A stretch of 15,688 bases of DNA from an uncultured Campylobacter sp. (GCA_937875715.1 CALEHZ010000273.1:1-15688); one strand, 5' to 3'; positions 7,852 to 15,223 are shown, counted from the stretch's first letter. Program-made: numbers and translations. Notes: a model not told the origin generated them from the letters alone.

Positions 7852-9088
7852 ATGAAATTTTCATCAATTTTTTATTCAATTACATTTATTTTTATTCTTG
7901 GGTCTGTGAGCATCTTTTTAGCGTATTTGTGGCTAAAAGGCTATGACCAACAAAATTACACAAGAGAGCTAAATTATAAATATTCTGTGGTCTCAAGAGT
8001 GAGCTTGATGCGTTATAGCGGTGTAATCAGCGAAAATGAGTATTTAGCGCAAATTCAAGGCTTTGAGATGCCTCAAATCGAAGACAATGCCACAGCACAA
8101 AATATCATCCAAAACGCCCAAATAATACAAACTCAAGAACAAGAAATTGGCAAAAGCACGATTTTATATTTGGATAATAAAAATTATTTACGCCTAGAAT
8201 CAACTAATAATGATGATGTTTTGCTTTATGATGATAAGTTTCAAGCGCATCGTTACGATGTAATTACAATCATCTTTGGGCTTGTTTTTTTGGTGCTTTT
8301 AATCACTTATATTTTTATAATCCGCAAGCTAAAGCCGCTTAGGCGCCTAAAAAGGCAGATTAAAAAATTCGCTGATGGTAACCTTGAAATTGCTAATGTC
8401 AGCAGTGGAAATGATGAAATTTCGCAGGTTGCGGATGCTTTTTATGAAGCTGTGATGCAAATCAAGCTTTTAAATCACAATCGTGCTTTATTTTTGCGAA
8501 ATATCATGCATGAGCTAAAAACGCCGATTACAAAAGGTCGTATCACAGCTGAAATGCTGCCACAAAATAAATACCAAGAACGCCTAATATCCGTGTTTGA
8601 GCGCCTTGAAAGCCTTATAAATGAGTTTGCTCTAATCGAGCGTGCTAGCTCAAAACTAGCCCACCTTGAGCCTCAAAAAATTCAGCTAAAACCGATTTTA
8701 AATCAAGCTGTAAATATCGCAATGATTGAAAGTGGCGCAATTAGCGTAGATGTGGGCTATGATATTGAAATAAATGCTGATTTGAAGCTTATGTGCGTGG
8801 CGTTTAAAAATTTAATTGACAATGGAATATGCAAGCGACCATAAAGTGAACATTAGCGCAAATAATGAAGAAATCAGCTTTATCACACTTGGCGAGCCGC
8901 TTAAAGGCGACATTAGCTACTACACGCAGCCATTTACCAAAGACGCTACTAGAAAAGACAGCTTTGGACTTGGACTTTATATCGTAGATAACATCGTTAA
9001 AGCGCATAATTTTACCCTGATTTACGAAAGAGAAAATGAAAAAAATATTTTCAAAATTGTTTTTAATAAAATTCAACCAAAAGGATAA
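7852..9088 (+). pseudogene. ArsS-type sensor histidine kinase, frameshifted in the ATPase domain
   Basis: Membrane sensor kinase of a two-component system. Residues 5-28 and 137-157 are membrane helices around a sensor loop of about 105 residues. A HAMP-like linker follows, then the phospho-acceptor box RNIMHELKTPITKGR with H220 (codon 8509-8511). This box is characteristic of the ArsS acid-response kinases of Campylobacter and Helicobacter. The frame reaches the N box KNLIDNGI and then ends at 8844. The rest (YASDHKVNI through SFGLGLYIVDNIVKAH) is in another frame from about 8825 to 9088. Restoring GIKYA needs five bases at about 8825-8830, explained by loss of ATAAA between two ATA repeats. 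A two-base loss is also possible. As written, the ATP-binding half is lost, so it should be inactive. No response-regulator gene is adjacent. Confidence 0.85.
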
Positions 9089-9091
9089 AAA

Positions 9092-9850
9092 ATGACAAAA
9101 ACTTCACTTTTAAAAACGGCAGTTTTTTCTGCTTTTTTGCTAGCAAATGCAGCTTTAAATGCCGAGCAAATCACCATTGGTGCGACACCTACGCCACATG
9201 CTGAGATTTTAGAGTTTGTAAAACCAAAGCTAAAAGAGCTTGGCTATGACCTTGATATCAAGGTTTTCAATGACTATGTGCTGCCAAATAAGGCTCTTGA
9301 TGAAAAAGATTTGGATGCTAATTTCATGCAGCATGCGCCGTATTTGCTTGAATTTAACAAAGCAAATGGCACAAATATCAAAAGTGCTTTTGATGTGCAT
9401 TTAGAGCCGATGGGCGCATATAGCAAAAAATTCAAAAATACAAACGAGATCAAAGACGGCGCAAAAATCGCCGTGCCAAACGATCCTACAAATGAAAGCC
9501 GTGCGCTTGATTTGCTTGCTAAAAATGGGCTTTTTAGCCTTAATGAGAGCGTGGCTTTAAAAACTCCGCTTGATATAAAAGATAATCCAAGAAAGTTTGA
9601 AATAATCGAGCTTGAGGGTGCGACTTTGCCAAGGGCGCTTAATGATGTTGATATCGCTGTGATTAACTCAAATTTCGCAATTGATGCTGGGCTTGATCCG
9701 CTAAAAGACACGATTTTTACAGAAGATGGCAAAAACAATCCTTATGCAAATATTGTGGCTACCTTGCCAGAGCATGAAAATAGCGATAAAACGCAGGCTT
9801 TAAAAAAAGTGCTAATCCACGAAGACACCAAAAAAATGATAAATGAATAA
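9092..9850 (+). CDS. metQ: MetQ-like substrate-binding protein (NLPA family), slightly truncated
   Basis: Periplasmic solute-binding protein of the MetQ/NLPA family, which delivers methionine (usually D- or L-Met) to a MetNI ABC importer. It has 252 residues with a signal peptide (about 1-24, ending LNAEQ) but no lipobox Cys, unlike many members. Family features are ITIGATPTPHAEIL, the DANFMQHAPYLLEF segment, NESRAL and INSNFA. The TAA at 9848-9850 interrupts the expected C-terminus. Continuing in frame gives YKGAVIPAF and a second stop (9878-9880), exactly the family ending, so one change in a Lys codon (AAA to TAA) removed 10 codons. It starts 3 bases after the kinase stop. No metN or metI lies in the window, so it either serves a distant transporter or is decaying. 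Confidence 0.85.
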   Translation: MTKTSLLKTAVFSAFLLANAALNAEQITIGATPTPHAEILEFVKPKLKELGYDLDIKVFNDYVLPNKALDEKDLDANFMQHAPYLLEFNKANGTNIKSAFDVHLEPMGAYSKKFKNTNEIKDGAKIAVPNDPTNESRALDLLAKNGLFSLNESVALKTPLDIKDNPRKFEIIELEGATLPRALNDVDIAVINSNFAIDAGLDPLKDTIFTEDGKNNPYANIVATLPEHENSDKTQALKKVLIHEDTKKMINE

Positions 9851-9894
9851 TACAAAGGTGCGGTTATACCAGCATTTTAAGCGTTAGGCTTTTT

Positions 9895-10112
9895 GAATTT
9901 TCTAAATTTTCTGAGTGTGGCTTGTCTCGCACCGCTATTTTGCTACGCAACCCGCTGGGTGCGACGAAACTTCACCCAATGGGGTGCGTAGCACAAAAAA
10001 ACTTCGCTTGGGCGCTCGCATGAGTGCGCCTTCGCTCGTTTTTTATCAGTTTCGCCACACTAGCGGCACGATACTTCGCCAAGGTGCTTAAAAGCTTGTT
10101 TTTAGAAAATTC
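9895..10112. repeat. 218-base nested fold-back element
   Basis: Outer arms GAATTTTCTAAA (9895-9906) and TTTAGAAAATTC (10101-10112) are exact inverse complements. Inside are GTGTGGC (9915-9921) with GCCACAC (10054-10060), TGCTACGCA (9941-9949) with TGCGTAGCA (9985-9993), TGGGTG (9956-9961) with CACCCA (9973-9978), and GGCGC (10011-10015) with GCGCC (10026-10030). The interior is richer in G and C than the flanks, and a T6 run follows at 10039-10044. No convincing open frame. It could be a structured RNA, a terminator cluster after metQ, or a small non-autonomous element. Confidence 0.7.
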
Positions 10113-10130
10113 AGTTTGAATTTTCTGATA

Positions 10131-10162
10131 TTTTAGAAAATTCAGTTTTGAATTTTCTAAAA
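10131..10162. repeat. Hairpin with perfect 13-bp stem
   Basis: TTTTAGAAAATTC (10131-10143), loop AGTTTT, GAATTTTCTAAAA (10150-10162). Further GAATTTTCTGA half-sites lie at 10118 and 10171, so at least six related half-sites fall between 9895 and 10181. This is a CT/AG-centred variant of the palindrome found elsewhere in the window. Confidence 0.75.
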
Positions 10163-10195
10163 AAGTTTTTGAATTTTCTGAAATTAAGAGTTTAA

Positions 10196-10391
10196 GGCTC
10201 TTAAGATTTTTAAGGGATTTTTGCTTTAAAAGTCGCAGCGCTAGCCTTGGGGCACCGTAGCGGTAGCGTTCGCAAAAATTTTCGCCGAATTTTCAAGGAC
10301 AAAGTCCGCAGAAAAACGGCGAAAATCTTTTGCGTAAGATGCTGGGCTGCGCAAGGCTTTTGAAGCAAAAAGCACTAAAAAGATAAGAGCC
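10196..10391. repeat. 196-base imperfect palindrome upstream of the flgE-like gene
   Basis: Outer arms GGCTCTTA (10196-10203) and TAAGAGCC (10384-10391). Next TTTTTGCTTTAAAAG (10218-10232) pairs with CTTTTGAAGCAAAAA (10357-10371) with one mismatch. CGCAGC (10234-10239) and GCCTTG (10244-10249) can pair, as alternatives, with GCTGCG (10346-10351) and CAAGGC (10352-10357). The core arms 10271-10287 and 10317-10334 match except for an indel and enclose GGAC/GTCC. It ends 25 bases before the flagellar ATG, so it would form a long 5' leader hairpin if transcribed from upstream, unless the promoter lies within it. No protein is evident. Confidence 0.75.
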
Positions 10392-10416
10392 TACTAAACA
10401 AATAAGGATATTAGTC

Positions 10417-12045
10417 ATGATGGAAGCACTTTATAACGGCGTCTCAGGCATCAAAACCAACCAATTTGGCATAGATGTCACAGGCAATAATATCGCAAAT
10501 ACAAACACCGTGGGCTTTAAAAACTCACAAGCTGAGTTTAAAGATGTATTTTACAACACCACCGTTGTCGCACAGCAAAATCCAGTAGCCTCTCAAGTAG
10601 GACTTGGCAGCACCGTAGCTGGCACAGCGATAAACTTTGAAGAAGGCAGTTTCCAAAGCACAGACAATACCTTTGATATGGCAATCGCAGGTGATGGCTT
10701 TTTTGCTGTTGCTGGCGTTGATGGTAGCACATATTACACACGCGCTGGACAATTTAGCGTAGATGTAAATAGAGATTTAGTCGGTGCTAGCGGGCATTAT
10801 TTAATGGGCACAAGCGCTGTTTTAAGCGATGCTACTTACTCACAAGGTGCTTTATCTAGACTTGGCGCTGGCGCACCTACAAATGCGCTAACTTTGGATT
10901 TAAACTCAAATCTAGCATTTAGCGACACACAAAGCAAAATAAATCTACCTCAAAATCTCTACATTCCGCCAGAGCCTACCACGCAGGTTGATTTTAAGGC
11001 GATTTTGACAACAAATCAAGAGTTTAAATTTGGCGATGCTCCACTAAATCTAGTAAATGCCACACAAGAAGTAATAGATAATAAAATCAATATAAATGGC
11101 ACAGTTTTAGACACTCCAAATATGCAAAAATACATTCCAGGCAGTGAAATAACAATTACTTTTGTAAATCCAGCTGGCAAAGAGCTACAAACAAAAACTC
11201 GCATCCAGCAAGATGGCAGCTTTGGCTTAAATGAGTTTGATTTAAGCGAGTTAGCCGATGAGACTGGCAGCACAGAGGGCGTTACATTTAGTGCCACAGC
11301 ACAAATGCAAATAGAAGAGCCTACAAAGGCAAAATTTATAACAGGTCTTCAAAACAGCAGTGGCTATGAAAATACGCTTACTTTAAATTTCACTCGTCAA
11401 GTGCCAGGCAAACTTGACGGCGCAGACTGGGATGTAGTAGCTAGCATAACTGACCCACAAGGTAATGAATTAAGCAGTGCTAGCGGAGTTTTAAGCTTTA
11501 ATGGACTTGGCGCACTTACAGGCAATACACTTGGTGCTTTAAGCAATGAAGGTGTGCCGCTAACTTTGAATCTAGGCTCATTTTATGACCCAAATGTGCC
11601 AAACTCAGGCTTTGATGGAATTACAATGCAAGATAAGCCTACACAAACCACAGCCGTTCAAACCGATGGACGAAAAGATGGAGTGCTAACAAACTACGCT
11701 ATGGGCGAAGATGGTATGATAATGGCGCTTTTTGACAACGGCTTTCAAGCAGCAGTGGCTAGAGTGCCTTTATTTCATTTTCAAAACGACCAAGGACTTT
11801 ACACCGAAGGTGGTGTGTTTTTTAGCCCTACAAGCAACAGCGGAGAGCCTTTTATGTATGCAAGAGAAGATGGCACGACCTATAATGGAGCGAAGATTTT
11901 AGGCAATATGCTAGAAAATTCAAATGTAGATATAGGCAATGAAATGACAATGCTAATCGTCCAGCAAAGAGCCTATGAAGCAAGTGCTAAAAGCATCACC
12001 ACAAGCGATCAAATGCTACAAAAAGCAATAAATATGAAAAACTAA
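10417..12045 (+). CDS. flgE: Flagellar hook / hook-basal-body protein, FlgE family
   Basis: Secreted axial protein of the flagellum, exported by the flagellar type III system without a cleaved signal. The N-terminus LYNGVSGIKTNQFGIDVTGN followed by NIANTNTVGFK is the rod/hook D0 signature. DMAIAGDGFFAV and YYTRAGQFSVD follow, and the C-terminus (ENSNVDIGNEMTMLIVQQRA onward) is the matching D0 helix. The 542 residues are close to the shorter FlgE-type hook protein I recall in Campylobacter (about 545) rather than the much longer main hook, and the middle (about 190-430) is the variable surface domain. AAGGA (10404-10408) is 8 bases before the first of two tandem ATGs. A long fold-back lies upstream. 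FlgG-like or another hook-family paralogue is the alternative. Confidence 0.8.
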   Translation: MMEALYNGVSGIKTNQFGIDVTGNNIANTNTVGFKNSQAEFKDVFYNTTVVAQQNPVASQVGLGSTVAGTAINFEEGSFQSTDNTFDMAIAGDGFFAVAGVDGSTYYTRAGQFSVDVNRDLVGASGHYLMGTSAVLSDATYSQGALSRLGAGAPTNALTLDLNSNLAFSDTQSKINLPQNLYIPPEPTTQVDFKAILTTNQEFKFGDAPLNLVNATQEVIDNKININGTVLDTPNMQKYIPGSEITITFVNPAGKELQTKTRIQQDGSFGLNEFDLSELADETGSTEGVTFSATAQMQIEEPTKAKFITGLQNSSGYENTLTLNFTRQVPGKLDGADWDVVASITDPQGNELSSASGVLSFNGLGALTGNTLGALSNEGVPLTLNLGSFYDPNVPNSGFDGITMQDKPTQTTAVQTDGRKDGVLTNYAMGEDGMIMALFDNGFQAAVARVPLFHFQNDQGLYTEGGVFFSPTSNSGEPFMYAREDGTTYNGAKILGNMLENSNVDIGNEMTMLIVQQRAYEASAKSITTSDQMLQKAINMKN

Positions 12046-12515
12046 TGAAAGTTTTTATTGTTTTTAGCCTGTCTTTTGCTGCCTTTTTTAGCAGTTTAAA
12101 TGCTGATGAATTTCACGCATTTGACGCTATTAAAGGCTTTGAAAAAGCAGAAATTTTTTTGCCTTCAAAGTGCTTATTTAAAAATGTTTTTGGTGATATG
12201 AAAATTACTTGTAATGATGATATAGTAATAGTTCAAGCTATAAAAGTAGAACTTGGCTGCTATGAGAGCGCTAGGACTTTGGTTGATTTAGCAGGCGATG
12301 ATCCAAGAAAACTAAAAATTCAAGGCTTAAATAGCGAAAAAATAGATATTAGAGCACCTTTTAATAAAGGCATTTTTACACTTGATTTTACACCAGCTTA
12401 TGAAAAATCTTTGCTAAATGCCATCATTGTATGTGCTAATGGCATTCTTTTAAACTTTTTTGGCAAAAATGCGGACTTGGTAAAACAAATCGCTATAAAC
12501 TCAAAAATTTTATAA
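12045..12515 (+). CDS. Exported hypothetical protein with four cysteines
   Basis: A 156-residue protein not recognised by me. A signal peptide is clear (about 1-20, ending FFSSLNA before DEFHAF). The mature part has four cysteines (C43, C56, C72, C130), an even number compatible with two periplasmic disulfides, and no other membrane helix except a moderately hydrophobic stretch around 122-138. Its ATG overlaps the stop of the flagellar gene by one base (TAATG), so the two are co-translated. This suggests, without proving, a role in flagellar assembly or a periplasmic partner. Its stop codon lies inside a variant intergenic palindrome (12505-12520). Confidence 0.75.
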   Translation: MKVFIVFSLSFAAFFSSLNADEFHAFDAIKGFEKAEIFLPSKCLFKNVFGDMKITCNDDIVIVQAIKVELGCYESARTLVDLAGDDPRKLKIQGLNSEKIDIRAPFNKGIFTLDFTPAYEKSLLNAIIVCANGILLNFFGKNADLVKQIAINSKIL

Positions 12516-12521
12516 AATTCA

Positions 12522-12557
12522 AAGCTGAATTTTATAAAATTCTATAAAATTCAGCTT
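12522..12557. terminator. Strong bidirectional hairpin between converging genes
   Basis: A perfect 15-bp stem (12522-12536 and 12543-12557, arm AAGCTGAATTTTATA) with loop AAATTC. It is built from an exact 16-bp palindrome (12527-12542) plus half of another. It sits between the converging exported-protein gene and proC, fitting a two-way transcription end, although there is no long T-run directly after it. Confidence 0.6.
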
Positions 12558-12648
12558 CGCAGCAGTGAATAAAAGCAGATTTATAAAATTCACGTATAAA
12601 ATCTGCTTTTAGCACAGCGCCAAAGCAGCGTTGAATTTTATAAAATAG
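12555..12648. repeat. Hairpin module, second stem-loop and palindrome variant
   Basis: CTTCGCAGCAGTGAAT (12555-12570) is the module also seen at 6915-6930. It is followed by a stem AAAAGCAGATTT (12571-12582) with AAATCTGCTTTT (12599-12610), 12 perfect pairs with the loop holding TATAAAATTC. A degenerate palindrome (12633-12648) abuts the proC stop codon. Confidence 0.7.
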
Positions 12649-13374
12649 CTAGTTTTTTTGTTTATCAATACTAGCTTTCACTGCTTGGATGAAAGCTGAT
12701 CTAATCCCCATCTCTTCAAGCTTTGCTACGCCTTCAATCGTAGTTCCAGCAGGCGAACAAACTCTTTCTTTAAAAATCGCAGGATGTAAATCTTCAAGCA
12801 ATTTTGCCGTGCCTAAAAACACGCCAGAAACTAGCTTATTAGCATCTTTTGCCTTTACTCCACCAAGCACCACGCCATTTGCCAAAGCCTCAGCCACAAG
12901 TGCTAAAAACGCAGGCGCACAGCCACTTATCACACCAGCAGCGTCAAACTCAGCCTTTGAGCTTACAAACACAGACGAACCAAAGCCATTTATGATATTT
13001 TCAAGCTCCAAATCGCCCATAAAAGGCGTTATGCTTGCGTTGTGTTCGGCGGCTAAATTTGGCATACAAATAGCGTATTTATGGGCGTTTAGAGCATTTT
13101 TGATAGAGTCTAAATCAGTTCTGGCAAGCACGCTTAAAACGCATTTTGCCACGCCTATTAGCTTTGGGGCGACCTCGCCAAGCGCATAAGGCTTAAATGC
13201 TAAAATCACATTTTTATCTGTGATGTCGTAAATTTCATTATAAAGCTCGTTTTCATAGCTAGAATTTTCTAATTTTTGTCTGCTTACTAAAACCACTTTA
13301 AAGCCTGAATTTTCTAAGCCTTTTGCCATTGAATTAGCCATCGCCCCAGAACCTAAAATATAAATTTTATCCAT
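12649..13374 (-). CDS. proC: Pyrroline-5-carboxylate reductase
   Basis: Last step of proline synthesis: reduces 1-pyrroline-5-carboxylate to L-proline with NAD(P)H in the cytoplasm. The N-terminus MDKIYILGSGAMANSMAKG is the Rossmann nucleotide-binding loop. Near the C-terminus, CSPAGTTIEGVAKLEEMGIR is the family signature for substrate and dimer contacts, here with SPAGTT for the usual SPGGTT. The 241 residues are somewhat shorter than the roughly 270 of E. coli, as in other small-genome members. It follows hemN by 31 bases, likely in one operon. AAAGG lies just upstream of the ATG. Confidence 0.92.
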   Translation of the reverse strand: MDKIYILGSGAMANSMAKGLENSGFKVVLVSRQKLENSSYENELYNEIYDITDKNVILAFKPYALGEVAPKLIGVAKCVLSVLARTDLDSIKNALNAHKYAICMPNLAAEHNASITPFMGDLELENIINGFGSSVFVSSKAEFDAAGVISGCAPAFLALVAEALANGVVLGGVKAKDANKLVSGVFLGTAKLLEDLHPAIFKERVCSPAGTTIEGVAKLEEMGIRSAFIQAVKASIDKQKN

Positions 13375-13405
13375 TTTTTACCTTTAAATTCGCTTTAAAT
13401 TCACT

Positions 13406-14764
13406 TTACACCGTCTTTGAAAAGCTCTCTTTAACGCCAACAAACTTTTTCATATACTCATCAAAGCACATTGCGATATTGCGTATTAGCAAGGTGCCAG
13501 TTTCATTTACTTTTATGCGCTCAGAGCTGATTTCTACAAACTCGCCAAGGCTGCTTTTAAGCGCTTCAATTTCGCTACTAAAATGCTTAGCAAAATCTAC
13601 ATTATGCTTTGCCTCAATTGCTTTTATATCAAGCGCAAAATTTGCCATAAGGCTCATTATCACGTCTTTTCGCAAGCGATCTTCGGTGCTTAAAAACACG
13701 CCTTTATTATTTGGCAGGCGTCCATCATCAATAGCCTTTTCATAGCCTTCTAAATCTTTAAAGTTTTGTGCGTAATAATCATCGCCTTCGCCTATGCTAG
13801 TAAGCCCCACGCCGATTAAATCAGCACCGCCTTTTGTGGTGTATCCTTGAAAATTGCGGTGCAAAGTGCCGTTTTCTAAGGCAGCAAATAGCTCATCATC
13901 AGGCTTTGCGTAGTGATCCATGCCTATCATTTTGTAGCCCTTGCTTGGCAAGAATTCCATTGTATATTTTAGAATTTCAAGCTTTACATTTGGTGCTGGC
14001 AGCGTGGTCTCATCAAACTTTCTCATTGATTTTTTGATCCATGGAACATGAGCGTAGTTAAAAATCGCAAATCTATCAGGATTTAGACTCACAGCTGTTT
14101 CAAGCGTGTTTTTAAAGCTCTCAAAGCTTTGATAAGGCAAGCCGTAAATAAGATCCGTGTTAATGCTCTTTATTCCAGCGTTTCTAGCGATTTTAATAGC
14201 AGATTGCGTGATTTCAAGGGGCTGAATTCTATGGATTTCTTTTTGAACTTTCTCATCAAAGTCTTGAACGCCAAAGCTAATTCTATTAAAACCACCATTT
14301 TTTAGTGCTTCCATGTGTTCAGCCGTAAAAAAGCGTGGGTCAATCTCACATGAAATTTCAGCATCTTTTGTAAAATTGCCAAAATGCGCACGAATTGCCT
14401 TTATAATGCGCTCCATTTGTGCTGGATTATAGTATGTAGGTGTGCCGCCACCAAAGTGCATTTGAACCACTGGGCGAGAATTATCTAAAATTCCACATAA
14501 TAAATCAAGCTCACGCTCTAAATAATCAATATATCGCTCTTTTTTGCCTTCATTTGTGGTATAGACGACATTACAGCCGCAAAAATAGCACGCCGAGCGG
14601 CAAAAAGGCATGTGAAAATACAGCGAAAGTGGCTTTGTGCCGTTTTTTAAGCGAGTGATATAATCATCATAGCTAAAAGCATCGCTAAACTCCAAAGCCG
14701 TAGGATAGCTAGTATAGCGAGGGCCGGGCTTTGAGTATTTTATAAATGCGTTAAAATCAATCAT
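13406..14764 (-). CDS. hemN: Oxygen-independent coproporphyrinogen III oxidase (radical SAM)
   Basis: Cytoplasmic radical-SAM enzyme converting coproporphyrinogen III to protoporphyrinogen IX without oxygen, a heme-synthesis step suited to a microaerobic or anaerobic cell. It has 452 residues, normal for true HemN. The cluster motif CRSACYFCGC gives C55, C59, C62 and the conserved C64. GGGTPTYY and the SAM-binding segments follow (ISFGVQDFDEKVQKEIHRIQ, INTDLIYGLP, NYAHVPW). The extra Cys and the full C-terminal domain favour HemN over the HemW-type heme chaperone. AGGAT precedes the ATG. Its upstream region is packed with AT-rich palindromes, so its promoter is hard to place. Confidence 0.94.
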   Translation of the reverse strand: MIDFNAFIKYSKPGPRYTSYPTALEFSDAFSYDDYITRLKNGTKPLSLYFHMPFCRSACYFCGCNVVYTTNEGKKERYIDYLERELDLLCGILDNSRPVVQMHFGGGTPTYYNPAQMERIIKAIRAHFGNFTKDAEISCEIDPRFFTAEHMEALKNGGFNRISFGVQDFDEKVQKEIHRIQPLEITQSAIKIARNAGIKSINTDLIYGLPYQSFESFKNTLETAVSLNPDRFAIFNYAHVPWIKKSMRKFDETTLPAPNVKLEILKYTMEFLPSKGYKMIGMDHYAKPDDELFAALENGTLHRNFQGYTTKGGADLIGVGLTSIGEGDDYYAQNFKDLEGYEKAIDDGRLPNNKGVFLSTEDRLRKDVIMSLMANFALDIKAIEAKHNVDFAKHFSSEIEALKSSLGEFVEISSERIKVNETGTLLIRNIAMCFDEYMKKFVGVKESFSKTV

Positions 14765-14779
14765 TTTTTATCCTTTTGT

Positions 14780-15028
14780 TTTTAAAAAATTCAAAAGTGA
14801 ATTTTATAAAATTCTAAAAAATTTAAGCTGAATTTTTTAAAAATTCTAAAAAATTCTAAAAAATTTATAGCAGTGGACAAAGCCAAAAAATTCAGAAAAT
14901 TCAGCATTGAATTTTATAAAATTCACTTGAATTTTCTAGCTTTAACACTGCGTTAAAGTGAATTTTATAAAATTCACTTCGCACAGTATCAATGAGCCAT
15001 AAAATTTACTTTGAATTTTATAAAATTA
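14780..15028. repeat. Cluster of AT-rich palindromes between hemN and the 62-residue gene
   Basis: Exact GAATTTTATAAAATTC at 14799-14814, 14909-14924 and 14960-14975, a one-base-off copy at 15013-15028, and a 17-base relative at 14830-14846. The third exact copy is the centre of a perfect 24-base palindrome (14956-14979) and is preceded by the stem CTTTAAC (14940-14946) and GTTAAAG (14952-14958). GAATTTTCTAG at 14929 and AGAAAATTC at 14894-14902 are the variant type seen near 10.1 kb. CTTCGCACAG after 14976 resembles the hairpin module. This 261-base gap has no convincing open frame. Confidence 0.85.
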
Positions 15029-15214
15029 TTTAGAATAATCCTCGTTTGAAAGCTCGTTATACACACTATTTAAGAGCTTTTTATCTTTTAGATTCAAAGG
15101 CGTTCTAGGCTTTGTTTTAAGTCCAGATTTGTAGCAATCATTATAGCACTCATCAAAAAAAATAGCGCCAAAACAAAGCCCACAAAACGCTGCTAAAAGC
15201 AAGACTTTTGTCAT
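15026..15214 (-). CDS. 62-residue exported or membrane-anchored cysteine protein, unknown
   Basis: Short hypothetical protein. MTKVLLLAAFCGLCFGAIFF is a signal-like helix, followed by DECYNDCYKSG and a polar basic/acidic tail. Cysteines are C11, C14 (in the helix), C23 and C27, the last two as CxxxC. There is no standard lipobox. It begins 9 bases after the stop of the SIMPL-type gene, with AAAGG in the gap, so they share an operon. Its TAA stop is inside a palindrome copy. No known family to me. Confidence 0.65.
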   Translation of the reverse strand: MTKVLLLAAFCGLCFGAIFFDECYNDCYKSGLKTKPRTPLNLKDKKLLNSVYNELSNEDYSK

Positions 15215-15223
15215 TTTTTGCCT

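Noticed and set aside
9274..9738. Minus-strand open frame of 154 codons opposite metQ
   Set aside because: Ser-rich shadow of a well-supported gene; no motif or start signal.
10039..10044. T6 run after the GGCGC/GCGCC hairpin as a simple intrinsic terminator for metQ
   Set aside because: Eight bases separate the hairpin from the run, and the hairpin is short with a bulge; not convincing as a standard terminator, so it is kept only as part of the fold-back.
10344..10357. GG-N10-GC spacing resembling a sigma-54 promoter before the flagellar gene
   Set aside because: Only the GG and GC dinucleotides match; the surrounding bases do not fit TGGCAC-N5-TTGC, and the site lies in the arm of the large palindrome, where such pairs arise from structure.
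12689..13189. Plus-strand open frame of 166 codons opposite proC
   Set aside because: Shadow frame; proC has clear family motifs throughout.
14780..15028. Repeat cluster as a CRISPR array
   Set aside because: Repeat units are palindromic 16-mers with irregular spacing and related, AT-rich gaps; no unique spacers of constant length and no cas genes.
6866..15028. Palindrome as a DNA uptake sequence
   Set aside because: Considered because uptake signals can cluster at gene ends, but none resembling this is known to me in Campylobacter and nothing in the window supports uptake.
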